Shown piece after piece: positions 47,771 to 59,072 of a DNA stretch of 64,000 nucleotides (positions are counted from its first letter, which is position 1; every line of letters starts with the position of its first letter). This DNA is from Pyronema omphalodes. Taxonomy: Eukaryota > Ascomycota > Pezizomycetes > Pezizales > Pyronemataceae. Made by a program: the position numbers and the translations under genes. The stretch is taken from positions 310,001 to 374,000 of the forward strand of contig JAJJXM010000013.1 in assembly GCA_024516155.1 (NCBI GenBank). Direction: 5' to 3'. The notes under the pieces are model-generated. The model saw only the letters and a list, made by a program, of their open reading frames with translations, was not told the origin of the DNA and did no database searches.

Positions 47771-47853
47771 TCTACCTAAGCGAGGGGCATCCTGCATAGG
47801 CGGGGGTATCTTGCAAATTTCGCGTTTTTCGGGGGCATCCTGCATAATTTCCG
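47771..47853 (-). repeat. Right TIR of the MULE (core)
   Basis: Complement of the left TIR. An A run at 47639-47660 parallels the T run at 37058-37074 on the left, part of the weaker extended TIR. Confidence 0.87.
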
Positions 47854-49085
47854 ATAATATTATTCAATGTCCATAAAAAATCATTGCAATGACGCACACG
47901 AAATGGTTACTGATAAGATGATCTGAAGGACCACCGCAATTATCGTATTTGATCTATTACAGGACCTGCGGTATAGTGGGGACACGAATTCTCGAGCTGG
48001 GCACCGCGATATCTCGAATTCTTGGTCGCTATGACAGGGGTGTGCGGAGACCGGGATGCATGATTCGCGCTTTCCTCACTTCTGACGCGTCTGTTCCCAG
48101 ACGCGTGACCACGGCGCGTGTTGCGCGCTCTCCTCTCCTCCGCCCCCCCACCACCACCACCAGCACCACCAGCACTGTCACCAGCACACCAACGCAGTGC
48201 ACTCGGTAAACGATCTCTTGAAAGTAATTTCTTTGCTAATCTGAACAATTCTCTCGCAGGCTCGGACGCCACCGGTTAATAAGGGAAACAAAACTTAAGT
48301 AGCAACTAGTGCAAAATATTGCCCGAGCGAATGCATCAAAGTGAAAGCTTTAGCGGCAGCGCCAAGGTTTACCGGAGTCGAAAACTCTAGATGAAACGGC
48401 AATTGAAGCTGAAGAACAGGGAGCAGCAACAGTAGCAGGAGGGACTGGTGAAGGTGTTGATTCACAAGGGGACACAAGCACCGGCCGCTTGGATCGGTCT
48501 GGGATGGGTCTAAATACGTGTCAGGTGCAGAGGAGGCTATTGATGGCAAAGCAGAAGCATACGTCTCTGAGCGTGTCCCGGATCTTCATGAATCACATGG
48601 TACCTGGGACTATCTTTACAATTGGGTAAAGAAACATCATGGAAGACGGCTGAGAGTAAATTGCTTGCAAATGAATTACTAATGACTTGAAAGACACGAC
48701 ATAAGATTTCATTATTCTCGGGCGTAGTGCCGCTCCATCGATGGTTACTGATTGAGGACACAAGAGGCAAGCAAGAATTTTGTTGTTCGGGTGAAGATGC
48801 TGACAAAACGGAATACCTGATCACATGTCACACGTAGAACGGCAGTATGTAGGCGAATATATGGTTGCCACATCAATATGGTTTGACGTAGCTGCAAAAG
48901 TGGACATTGAAAGAGGGTGGTCGGCTGTGCATCAAATTGGAAAACTGTAAAGCGAAACTATTTCGAGAGAAAATCTCAGCCGGAAGCAGTAGGCGTTTAT
49001 CTACTGGATGACATCGTAGTGTAAGCCGGAAATGCAGCCATTCTACAAAACATGTACCTGAAGTGGAGATGAGACCCTTCATGCG
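47854..49085. other. No confident gene
   Basis: Contains a CCACCACCACCAGCACCACC repeat at about 48148-48182. A plus-strand stretch near 48545-48640 reads AKAYVSERVPDLHESHGTWDY, vaguely like a copia Gag, but no larger element is attached. Confidence 0.4.
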
Positions 49086-50627
49086 TCAAGGTGTATGCCG
49101 CTCGCACTTATCAAAACCCAGAAGCCTAGCAATAATCCACCCAGTAGAAATCCACCATAACCATGATCCCTTTAACAACCCATTCGGAACGATCCCATGG
49201 ATTCTCTTTGACCTCTTCTCGACTCCTTGAAAAATCCAATGCCGGAAGTCTTGGATTTCTCCACTGCACATGCCATTCCGGGGCCTTATCAAGACAACCT
49301 CTCCAGGAAGTCCCAAATCCCCACCCTTGCCCTTCGCCGCCCATGCATTACCAAAATTAACCCAATCAGCAATTGTTTCGAAATCCACAGCCAGACCGGC
49401 ATTTCATCGTTAGTATCTGCTTCGATTTTCCGGATATCATGCACGGCTATACCGAGATTTTCAATCTGAAGTAAATATCTGAATGCGTGGAATCCCGGGG
49501 AGCATTGTAGAAGCAGCGCAAGCTCGGATGGATGAGATACATCTTGGATGATGAGGGGACCCGGATTCGTGGCAGGGATTACCGGCATGATTACGCGGTT
49601 CTGAGTCTCGAAAGGGGCCTGCGGTCGATGAGAAGTCGTAGGAGGTCTCGTAACTTTAGAGGGGCGTCTTTTATCAAGACACAACTTATCAAAAGCCACG
49701 CGTCGGATGAATCTTTCGCGTTCGGCTTCCGTTGTGAGGGTACTCCAGGCTCGAAAATTGGCTTCTTCGGCGATGGAGTCGTCGTCAACAGCATCGTTCT
49801 TGGCTGGGTTGTTGGGAGATGTAGACTGCCTAACGTTTGGGGCTCGCTTCTGTTTTTCTTAACCATCGTTTTGGATGCCAGTGACCTGCTTGAACAGTGA
49901 GTAAGGTGTTCCAGGGACTCTTACGCGGGAAAATGCTTACCAAAGGACTAGGTCTTATAGATGTTTCGTGTTGTTGGTGTCAGCACTGCATTGACGAAAA
50001 GTGGAAGAGATGAAAGTGTATGTCCTCCACCAAAGTTGGACGTAAATGTTGTTTGGGGTTGAGTTTTTCCCCGAGTTTAAAAGTCCTAATGCATCAATGT
50101 CGAGCTGTCTGGATTTGAAACATCTGTACTGCCTGATTTATTCATTTTACCCAAATAATTGGATATTTTCGTCATCAGATACACATTGTTGAGCCTACTT
50201 TCTGGCTTTAGAGATTCTGGTGAGGCTCCAGCGGCAGCATGGACAACTTGAAAATCCACCGCTGGACCATTACTACCGACAATATCCTCTCTCCGGTTCG
50301 AATACAACCCCTCAGCCCTGCCACGAGAGTACCTGGAACTCAGTCTTACTTGCGGGGCAAAACGCTCTACGTTCTGCTCACCGTACTTCCTGAACAACAG
50401 AGACATCTTCCGTACAGCATAGCTATCGAACGACACCTTCCACAAAACATCACCAAAGACGTAATTCCAACTATAACCTCAAAACCAATCGATATGTTCA
50501 ACGCTGCAGGCAACAGCAGCCCCGATGAATCCAACCCCGCCAGCTTCCTCCTCAACGAGCTCCCATACTCACCTTCTCCAGCTCCCATGCAACGACCACC
50601 CCTCAACCCCCACGGAGCACAACTCAA
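49086..50627 (-). CDS. Gene X copy E, the longest member; function unknown
   Basis: Minus strand, several exons. From 5': EYGSSLRRKLAGLDSSG and ISIGFEVIVGITSLVMFCGR; a middle region ending near a GTAAGC donor (about 49940); then NDAVDDDSIAEEANFRAW, TTEAERERFIRRVAFDKL, PGFHAFRYLLQIENLGIAV, and, after one inferred missing base near 49400, AGLAVDFETIADWVNFGNAW, LPGEVVLIRPRNGMCSG, and a hydrophobic end KGSWLWWISTGWIIARLLGF. The last domain (about 200 residues) is absent from copies A-C. It lies about 1.6 kb downstream of RING copy 4 in the same orientation, as X does in the tandem modules. I do not recognise the family. Exon limits in the 5' half are uncertain. Confidence 0.5.
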
Positions 50628-50639
50628 ACCTCCATAGCC

Positions 50640-52254
50640 CCATCAATCATTTCCATGCAGTCGGCTGCTCCATCTATCGGGCCCGCATCAATCGCCGAAT
50701 CTCAGCTCTCCTTTTACGGAAAACTCGCGCGCGCCCGTCAAGCAGCATACCAGAATGTCGCCGCACGTATGATGAGGTAGAGCAGGATGTCGAAGCAACC
50801 ACCTCTGAAGACAAAACCAGTCGTTAGGAAGAAGGCAACTGTAGTGGTGAATACCGGTAAAATAGAGGAAGGTCATAATGGATCTGGAGGGCTTGTGAAG
50901 GTGCTGCTAATGGTATGGCATTGGATTGGGCTGGTGACTTGGAACTGGTTTCTTGGACGATGGAAAAAGTAACCTCTAACCCTCCCCCCCCCCCCCCCCC
51001 CCCCCTTCCCCAACGACAAAATCTGAAAGAGTGCTAATGGAGTGGGGATTGTCAGAACGGGTGTATTCGGCAGGACTCTTGTCGTTTGGTTGCTGTTGTT
51101 GACGCTCTCATTTGTGATTCCGGGATTTCAACTGAAGATTCATTCAGCTAGGAATGAGGGGAAGGTGAGGGAATGGGTTGTATAATCTGCGGCAAAAGGT
51201 GGAACATGCAGCCATGGAAGTGTGGGGTTTTGTGATAGTCGAAAGAATTCTACCACCCCGACCTGATGTACCTAATGAATGAGGAACACAAGAATAAAAG
51301 GCCACTTACCTCAGGTTATGAAATTATGCACCGGTTTTCCGACATCCACAGTATATGTGATCATTACAAGATTCCTGGTGTGCGGCGTGGTAGTATTTAT
51401 GTCGAGATGAACTGAGTTATGTTTTCTAACACTGAAGGACCATAATTCATGAAATACGTCGATTTCCGATGGTATTTGTCGTGTTATGCGTTATCTAGCT
51501 CGAAAATATACAAGATATGGGGCGCACGCATTTACTTCATCGATTGTCACTCCGTCTGGTGTTATTGACAAACAGGTCTCGGGGCCGATATTGGAGTTAG
51601 AGTATCAAAACGACCATCCCATGAGACGGCGGGTAATTTCCACTCCCTGTTGCCGGTGAAACGGAAACGACGTGGCTACTGAAGTATCAGAAATATTTAC
51701 TGCATGCGTATTTTACAGGGCGGCTTCCGGATACACTACCATGGCACCACGTGAGCACGTATCCAATATGTCTACGACATTCACTCCTGATAAAATCTTC
51801 AATGCCCAAAAATTGGGCTCCCTAATGACATGGTACGCCCGAACTGCGGATATGATATATTGGCTGCAACGGTTGGCTTTACTGGTGCTGTCGATTGGCC
51901 GAAGAGGTGAAATTTGTAAGAGTTGTCATGACAACATTAACGAATATGGGGTTGACGTTTTGGCAAGAAATGTGATTAAGAATCTTCATTCTCGTGCTGT
52001 CAAGAGGGTCCTTTGAAGGCGGTCATTGGCGATGCATACTCACGACAGGCAGAGAAAGTAATAATAGAATCAGCAATCATAAAATATATTTATAAGGTTG
52101 TACATATCGCAAAAGTCAAATAAAAAGATAAAAAAACACAGTACAAAGCGGCTTTCCACGCCATCACCAAGAAAAAAAAAAAAAAAAAAAAAAAACAACA
52201 CAACACTGGGGCGTCACAACGCCAGCATTATAGCCGTTTTTGGATGTTATACGC
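50640..52254. other. Spacer with C22 homopolymer; no gene accepted
   Basis: C run at 50984-51005. The stretch 51900-52080 (AGAGTTGTCATGACAACATT...) is a diverged match to the conserved block at 20845-21010 and 24344-24505, so it is probably the 3' side of the RING module. An A26 run lies at 52171-52196. Confidence 0.5.
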
Positions 52255-52761
52255 CTACAAGGATCGCGTCCTCGGACGATCCATGTCCCTCGGCAGCACG
52301 ACATCTGTAAATCCGGCCGAGGCGGGCAATACGTCCCCTTGGCACGTCGGACAAATCCTGGCTTCCGTGCGTCGGAGATTTAGCCACTGTGGACACCATT
52401 AGTACAACCCTTCGTTGAAACGACAATTTTCATCACTTACCTTGTCTATGCACGATGCATGGAACATGTGTTCACACGGTGACAGCACGCGAACCCGTCT
52501 TCGAGACTTCCCCTCTGCAAAGTACCTGAAGACGGATTCAGTCTTGAGCTTGCCAATAAACCTAGATGATCTTAGTTCAAACAAGCCATCAGATTGGATT
52601 AGATGATAACTCAAAAAAAACAAAACGTCGAAGAAAACAAATTTAAATGAGCAAAAAGTACATGCAGGGCAGCAGAAAGCTTCCCCGCTATTCGAAGTCG
52701 AATTAAGGCAATGAAGCGGGAAAAGGGGGAAAATCAAGTGTTGGTGCAGCGCACCGGCCAA
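52255..52761 (-). pseudogene. RING copy 4, first zinc pair lost or displaced
   Basis: Exon 1 is 52761-52441 and exon 2 52386-52255, with a 54-nt intron. The second half is normal: VLSPCEHMFHASCIDK, then WLNLRRTEARICPTC and AGFTDVVLPRDM. The CPIC expected 14 residues before is missing; the nearest pair is CPACTFC about 70 residues upstream. The region between (FVFFDVLFFLSYHLIQSDG) has no counterpart in the sibling copies, suggesting replacement or insertion. Probably not a working RING. Confidence 0.6.
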
Positions 52762-53267
52762 GTGGCCTCATCATTCGTTGGATCCTTTGGAGCCTTTCTT
52801 CGTCTGGGACGATAGGAAATGGGACTAGAGATTCGTGAGAAGGAGTCATGAGAGTGAAGAAAAAGCGTGAGAGAAGGAGACAAGGTGGAAGTGGTGGATG
52901 CGTATGTGATTGTCGGATGAAGTGCTAACTACAGCAAACAAGCAAGGCTTTTGGCCTGCGAATCTACCAGACTACCACCAACCTCCACCTAGGCACTAAG
53001 GCCTCAGGGACACTTTGACAAGATTGGAGGTGATCAAGCTTACGGAGGGCGAGCAAGTGAGGAGGGTAAAAAAAACAAAACGCAGAAGAGTTAAAGCGGG
53101 ACAGAAAAACGGTTAATGTTGTCAGCCGTGCAGTCTGCAGCAGCTACGGTCATAGAATCATGAATACAACGCATCCCGTCCGCTCTGCGCTATTTAAGCA
53201 TGATATCGTCCGGCTAGTACTGTCGTGGGTGACCAGACGGGAATCCCGGATACTGTAGTTTTGCTTC
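52680..53267. repeat. Right arm of the 580-bp inverted repeat
   Basis: Complement of 35178-35760: the first part of RING copy 4, the shared upstream block and a 5S gene. The linker between block and 5S (53080-53143) is diverged, while the 5S and block are close to identical. Confidence 0.8.
53144..53260 (+). rRNA. 5S ribosomal RNA gene, copy 2
   Basis: Contains ATCCCGTCCGCTC, TTTAAGC, TAGTACTG and GTGGGTGACCAGACGGG, then AATCCC. The ends CTACGGT (53144-53150) and ACTGTAG pair over seven positions, forming helix I. A TTTT run follows (53259-53262) as terminator. Length is about 117 nt, normal for 5S. Orientation is divergent from RING copy 4. Confidence 0.88.
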
Positions 53268-56200
53268 CTCAACAGCCTTCTTTTTCCAGACTCTGCGTGC
53301 GGCCTGAATGACAACCCTTGATCAATGACAGTCAGCAGTCCGCAAATTCTGTGCGGTCCAAATGTATCGGCATATCCGGCCAGGTGAGCCTGGTGAGGTT
53401 GTGTGTACAAGTCCAGTTGCATGGATATGATGTTATATGTTTTCCAATGGACAATACTGCGGAGTAATATTGCTATGTCATAAGGACCTCGGAAACGAAG
53501 AAAGAATGTTGCATATTTTTGCTTCTAGTTTTGCGTTTACCCCGGCGAAATGCTGTCGCTGGAGGTGATTTTCATGGATAAGCACTCGCTCACCGTAGGT
53601 CATTCGCACCTGTAGCAACCCCTATACGGGTCTCATATTCAGGGTAAGAAACCGCCTTCTTCGGACTTTTTTAAAACGGTTTTACATAACGGAAACCTAA
53701 TGGTCAATTCACCACTGAAGGCCTTCAGCACGACGGGGCAGGATGAATCTTTTGATTTATTGGTCATATCCTCAACAATGCCCATTTTCAAGTCGTCTAT
53801 AATTCACGCATCTATATATTGAGAAATTGTCGAAGCGGTCTCTTTAACTTTCAGAAAAGAACACTATCGACAGATAGCGGTTATGATTACTTGGTGCCGG
53901 TATCCTCCATTCAGAAACTATCATAAAACTAAAGGAGGCGACGCATTCCGTTGCTCAATAGCACCCGAATCCGATTGTTCGGTTTGTGATTAGTATGTAG
54001 GTTGTGATTGGTAGGTTGTGATTGGCAGGTTGTGATTAGTAATCCACCGAGCCTCTAATCCCTTCAATACCCCTTTTCCCAATTAATGTTTAGTGAAGCT
54101 AATCAAGATAGAAACCACTGTTTTTTCAGCACCGTACCTGTTGTAAGAACGGATGTTTGTTTTTTGTCCATATTCCCCAGCTTCCTTGACACCTGGTTCA
54201 ACACTGTCAATCGGGTTCCTCCCCAGGGACGTTAACGGCAATAACGGAAGAATAGGCAGTTGTATGGAACTCGACATCTCAGACACTTAACAATCTGATA
54301 AACTGCAATGAATATCAACATAGATTATCATTTTATAACGACTCGTGCACGTGCTTTTACCAGGATAAGTAAAAAACCGTTATGTAAAAAAAAACCGTAA
54401 TCAAAGTTAGAGATAGCAGTATGTCTGTCCTTTTAACGACTAGCAATTGAAATATGTAGACCATATAAAATTTTAACTTTTGCTTTCGAAGCTTATGTGA
54501 AGCCTGATTTCAAAGCTGCAACTGCTGTGAAAGGTATTGGATACAAGATCAAGTCCCGCGGTTTACTTATACGCACACCATATCTCTGCACCTGGCGACT
54601 ATAACTCTAACAATAAATACCGTCAACTACCATCCTCCACTGAATGCCAAATATTTTCCATATTGTTCATATCGTGTTTTTTTCAATAATTATATATCGT
54701 CGAACCTAGGTATCACAGGCCGGCCCTTCCACTTGAATGCTCTCTCAGTATTCTCTATATTTCTCCCGCACCTTCATATAGCTATTCCAACTTTTTTCAC
54801 TTTTTATACCACCGCTTGCTATTACCGTCCATATTTCTGTAACATTATATATAGCGCGCTCCGGCATACTCAGCCACCCCTCGCCACAAACGACGCGCGC
54901 CTCGGAACCGCTGCCGCTAATCTAATCGCCCATCTCACTAATCTATACCAAACCTAGCTAGCCTATCAACCCACCGAAGGTCCGCAGTTCGAACCATGTT
55001 TCATCCTGCGCGCCGAAAAAAACAAAAAAGCTCCGACATGTAGATCTGCATAAATACATGGATCTGTGCGGATAAATCTTGGGGCGCCAATGCGGCGGTG
55101 GCAACGCTATGCTGTTGCTGTTTTTTGACCATGTTCAGTGATAGCTCGATGGTGCCATACATAGCGATGTTCGGTAAGTGCTATAAACATCACTAAAGCA
55201 CGGAGCTATGGCCGTGATCGTCGGTAGATGTCGCGTCCTTTGCGTGTGATGCGTGACGGGATGGGATGGGAGGGCATCTTGGAAAGGGGTGAGAGATGAT
55301 TACTTTAGCTTCTAGATGCTGCTGATTGCTGCTGGTTTAGTGGAACTCGAATGGCGAGGGAAATGTCAATGGGAACGTTTTTGCGTGGTGATCAATGGAA
55401 ACTAAAACGAAAACTAAAATGGAGAGTGAAATGGGTGATCTTTGACTTCGCGGTAAATCGCTTTGCCGCTCTTAGTTCGTAAGCTTTATATGTACATATA
55501 TTATCGATCTCGAAGAGCGACGTTAATCGAGTGCAGTCTATATCATCCGCACACAACAATAGCAATACCGCGATGGAAAACAAATCCGATAGGGGTTCTT
55601 AGCAGGAAGTCAGGGAGGGGTTTTTGGTGACAGTGAAAGAAAATAGAGATATAATAATGGAAACGGTTGAGAGCTGATTATAGGGCTTGGCGGGATTGAC
55701 TTGAAGATACATCGAGCGGGGGTTTATCGTCATCGTCGTCCTTTGGGCGCAGAAGTTTCTTTGGTAAGGTATATACTGCTTCTGTCACCCGCAGACAGTG
55801 GGCTCGGTTGTTGGTGCAAGTGCTGACCTATGAGCTTCGTATGGTACCGACAAATAAGGTTCTCTGCACCTCCTATGTGCGTTTCCGTGGAATGAAGATG
55901 CAACATGTCGATTGGTTTTATTACTGTCGTCATGATACTTCGACTTGACTTTACTCGACCATGCAATGTGGATTCTTTGGAGCTTGGGTATACTTACGGC
56001 CGTGTCTTTTGATTTCTTATCTCCATTCCACACAATATCTTCCAAGTTCTGAATCGAAAATGATGTTACTACATGTGTAGAGACCCCACCACTGATATTT
56101 TATTCTCCATCGGGCCTAGTATATAAATCCCTGTTTCTGCTGGATAATAAGATGATTGCATAATAGGACGATGGTGAGATCTACTTTGTATCCAGTATTC

Positions 56201-59070
56201 ATAGTGTCTGATACTAAGCATTATATTCTTTATGGGAATCTGGCGAGAATGTGGCGGGTGGGAATTAGCTTCGCGGGTCGTCACCTTCACGGGAATAAAA
56301 CGGAAAACATCCTAGCGGGTCGTTAAGTTTCCAAAGATTTAGCAGGAACGGAATTAAGCTTAACGAATTACCGGAAGGATTAGCCTGGTCGTGCTTTTGG
56401 CCTGGTGGGAATCGTTATCGTCGTGCGTTAGGGCACATACCCTGCTGTGGACTCGTTTATACCCGCGCCCATGGGTACTGGCATATGTACATGTGACTTT
56501 TATCTGTATGGTGCCGATAGATACAACTGCCCTATGTGTGTATCCGTAGAATGGAAATGTTTTACATACTGATGTTTAATCTAAGTATCTCAAGTTTTGG
56601 CATGCACCATATTGCTGTGACGGTGATGGGTGCGATGAGGGTTTTCAGGGTTTACGCTCGGGTAAGGTTAAAGTTATGGTTTGTGTTTGTGTTTGGGTAA
56701 GGTTGAGGTTAAGGTTAAGGTTGTGACTGGTACATCGGAATCTGTTGTGCATATATATAATTCTGTTGTTTCTCTTTCTCTTTCTCTCTGATTCCATTCG
56801 ATTGCCTATAGGCTTTAAGCTTCCGGCAAACTGCAGTCGATAAGCTCCAAATTCCAAGCTCCAAGTCCTCGGCTCTCAGAAGAAAAATGTAACTCCGATG
56901 CAACGGTCAGAGCCTGAAATCCGGGACTTTAAAACCTATATCGCCGACCCCAAAACCTAAAACCCTAAACCGAGACCCCACATCACGAATTCGAACCTTA
57001 AAAGCTATATAAAATCCATACCCAGTCTGCATATCGTTAGATCGCGATACATAGCTAGGATTTAACCTCGCCTAACCCTAACATAGTTGCACCCTCTGTT
57101 CGTTTTCAACTATCACAATTTCAACTATGTAACTTCATTCCAGCCTGTTTTAGAACAATAAAAGAATAATAACCTCGCATGTACATGTACTCTAGCGATT
57201 CTCAATCCATTATCCCCTAATAGCTACATACGGTTTTCATAGATTCCATAGCTGTTGACTAGCGATTCTTGGTATGGTGCAGGTACAATTATTGTGCAGG
57301 TATGACTTCGTATGGTAGGTATGGCAAGTGTGGTACAACGTATTGTGCAAACTGTGGCTCAGGTACAAACTCATGGTGTACAAAATATCGTTTAAATTGT
57401 GATGTAGGTACGACTTCCATAAATAGTGTGGATACACCGTATATAACATACACCGTAGAAAGATCCTTGTTGTAAATATCTTCTGTATGATCATAGATAC
57501 GACTTCGTATGGCACATGGTACAAAGTATGGTACACGATATCCTTGTCTCCTTGTCTTCTAAGCCTTGTCTCCTTGCCATAAATCTTCAGTATTTTCGGT
57601 ACATACAATACCGGGACGTAATTTGACTTCTGAATGTGGAAGGAATAGTGGATGTGTGCTCATATCGGGGAGTTATGAACAGCAGTTTATATCGGAGGAG
57701 CTTTGAACGAATAAGATAAAGAGAAAACACTCAATAGCCACCAGTCAAGAGTATGAGAAAAAAATGAAGCAACACATATTTTTTTCTTCTGCAGCGCACA
57801 AAAGCAACAACCCCAATAGAATAAACATCGTATATAACCCCCAGTCTTCACATGCATCAATATGGTAATCTATCTACACGTATATCTATTTATCTATGCA
57901 TCTGCAGTCCGCTGTATATTCTGTCAGATACATGTCAGTTGTCATAGCGTTATAGCACTACATATATGCATATCTTATTTCTCATCCCGGATTCCCATTC
58001 CTCGATCTTCATTTTCGTACATCTAATATCATATCCATATACCATAAATCATCCTTGCCGTCAATATGTTCTGTATGTACGGTGCACACGGGACAGAGAC
58101 ATCATTCAACTTGGGATTTCTAGGGCGTGAACTGCCGGATAATTGGCGAAAGAAAAAGAAATAAATGTCTCTCATTTTCCAACACACTCTGTAAAAGCAA
58201 TATGTAGGAAGCTGAACTATATCCCGCGTACATATGTAACGTCATATCTCCGATCCGTCGCATGTATCTATCGAGCAATCTATCTATCTTCTAGCTTCTG
58301 TCAGGTACAGCACCATATGCATATCTCTCATCCCCATCGAGAGAATTCACATACGAAAGCAATAAGCAACAACAAGTTGAAATATTCCGCGTCTGTAACG
58401 TGTTGCAAGGTGCTTGGATAGCGATGTCACCTGACGTGGAGATCCAGGTGTAGGACGCTTTAGCCCTCCCCTGCGTTTATGCATTGCTCTCTGTTTGCTG
58501 TACTTCCTCACTATCATTCATTACATTTTTCTTCTCCACCTCCACGTTCTTCCTCATGCTACTCAGTTCAACATAACGTCATAACTTCGCGCAATACAGC
58601 ATATACAACACCATATCTATCTATATTTCGTCAGCTACGGCACTACATGCAATTCCCCATTCGAATTCCTTATCGTACGTTATACATACACCATGGAACC
58701 CACGCCATAAACCCCACCCAACAAAGTCCGCAGCACCAACCATACCGATAAGTAACCTACCACTTCCACTCCTCCCTATCATATACTCCCTGACAGTTGT
58801 ACAGTTTGTACTCTCTACCTAAATCTCTGTGTAACAGCGGCACGAAAAAAAAACCCCCCCAATCGCCAATAGAAGCAAAAGCGTGCCTTACCGGCACATT
58901 CCGTTATGTGAGATGATCGATGTTCGGCCGATTAAAGCATATGCGATATGCAAGGAACAAGCACTAAGGATAATGCACTAGATAAGAAGTGGCTAGGTAG
59001 TAAGGTATTAGCGCGCGTTTTGTGATGGCGTCGCGGCGGGATCGACGGGAGCTATGGGAGCTATGGGAGC
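53268..59070. other. 5.8-kb AT-rich region without recognised genes
   Basis: Only short open frames. Notable stretches: three copies of GTTGTGATTGGTAG-type sequence (53980-54035), (GGTTAAG/GGTTGAG) telomere-like copies at 56665-56722, and CCCTAAA-containing sequence at 56945-56975 and 57065-57080. Diverged GGTATGGTGCAGGTAC-type units occur at 57270-57410. No RNA gene could be supported. Confidence 0.5.
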
Positions 59071-59072
59071 TA

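Larger units (their letters stand above)
36918..47853 (+). mobile_element. Mutator-like element (MULE) carrying a nested gypsy and LINE
   Basis: The terminal inverted repeats match from CGGAAATTATGCAGGATGCC at 36918 to its complement ending at 47853: strongly over about 85 bp and weaker, with gaps, to about 200 bp. Inside each TIR the motif TATGCAGGATGCCCC occurs twice. Without the inserted gypsy (8,305 bp) and its 5-bp duplication the element is about 2.6 kb. AT-rich 9-base flanks (AATAATTTA / ATAATATTA) are similar but not identical, so the target duplication is unproven. Confidence 0.88.

Noticed and set aside
48545..48640. Copia Gag-like stretch AKAYVSERVPDLHESHGTWDY
   Set aside because: Only about 30 residues, stops on both sides and no LTR or pol nearby; the resemblance is too weak to call an element.
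54888..55020. Possible tRNA with GTTCGAACC-like B box
   Set aside because: No 5-bp T-stem around the loop, no matching acceptor stem at tRNA distance, and no plausible anticodon arm.
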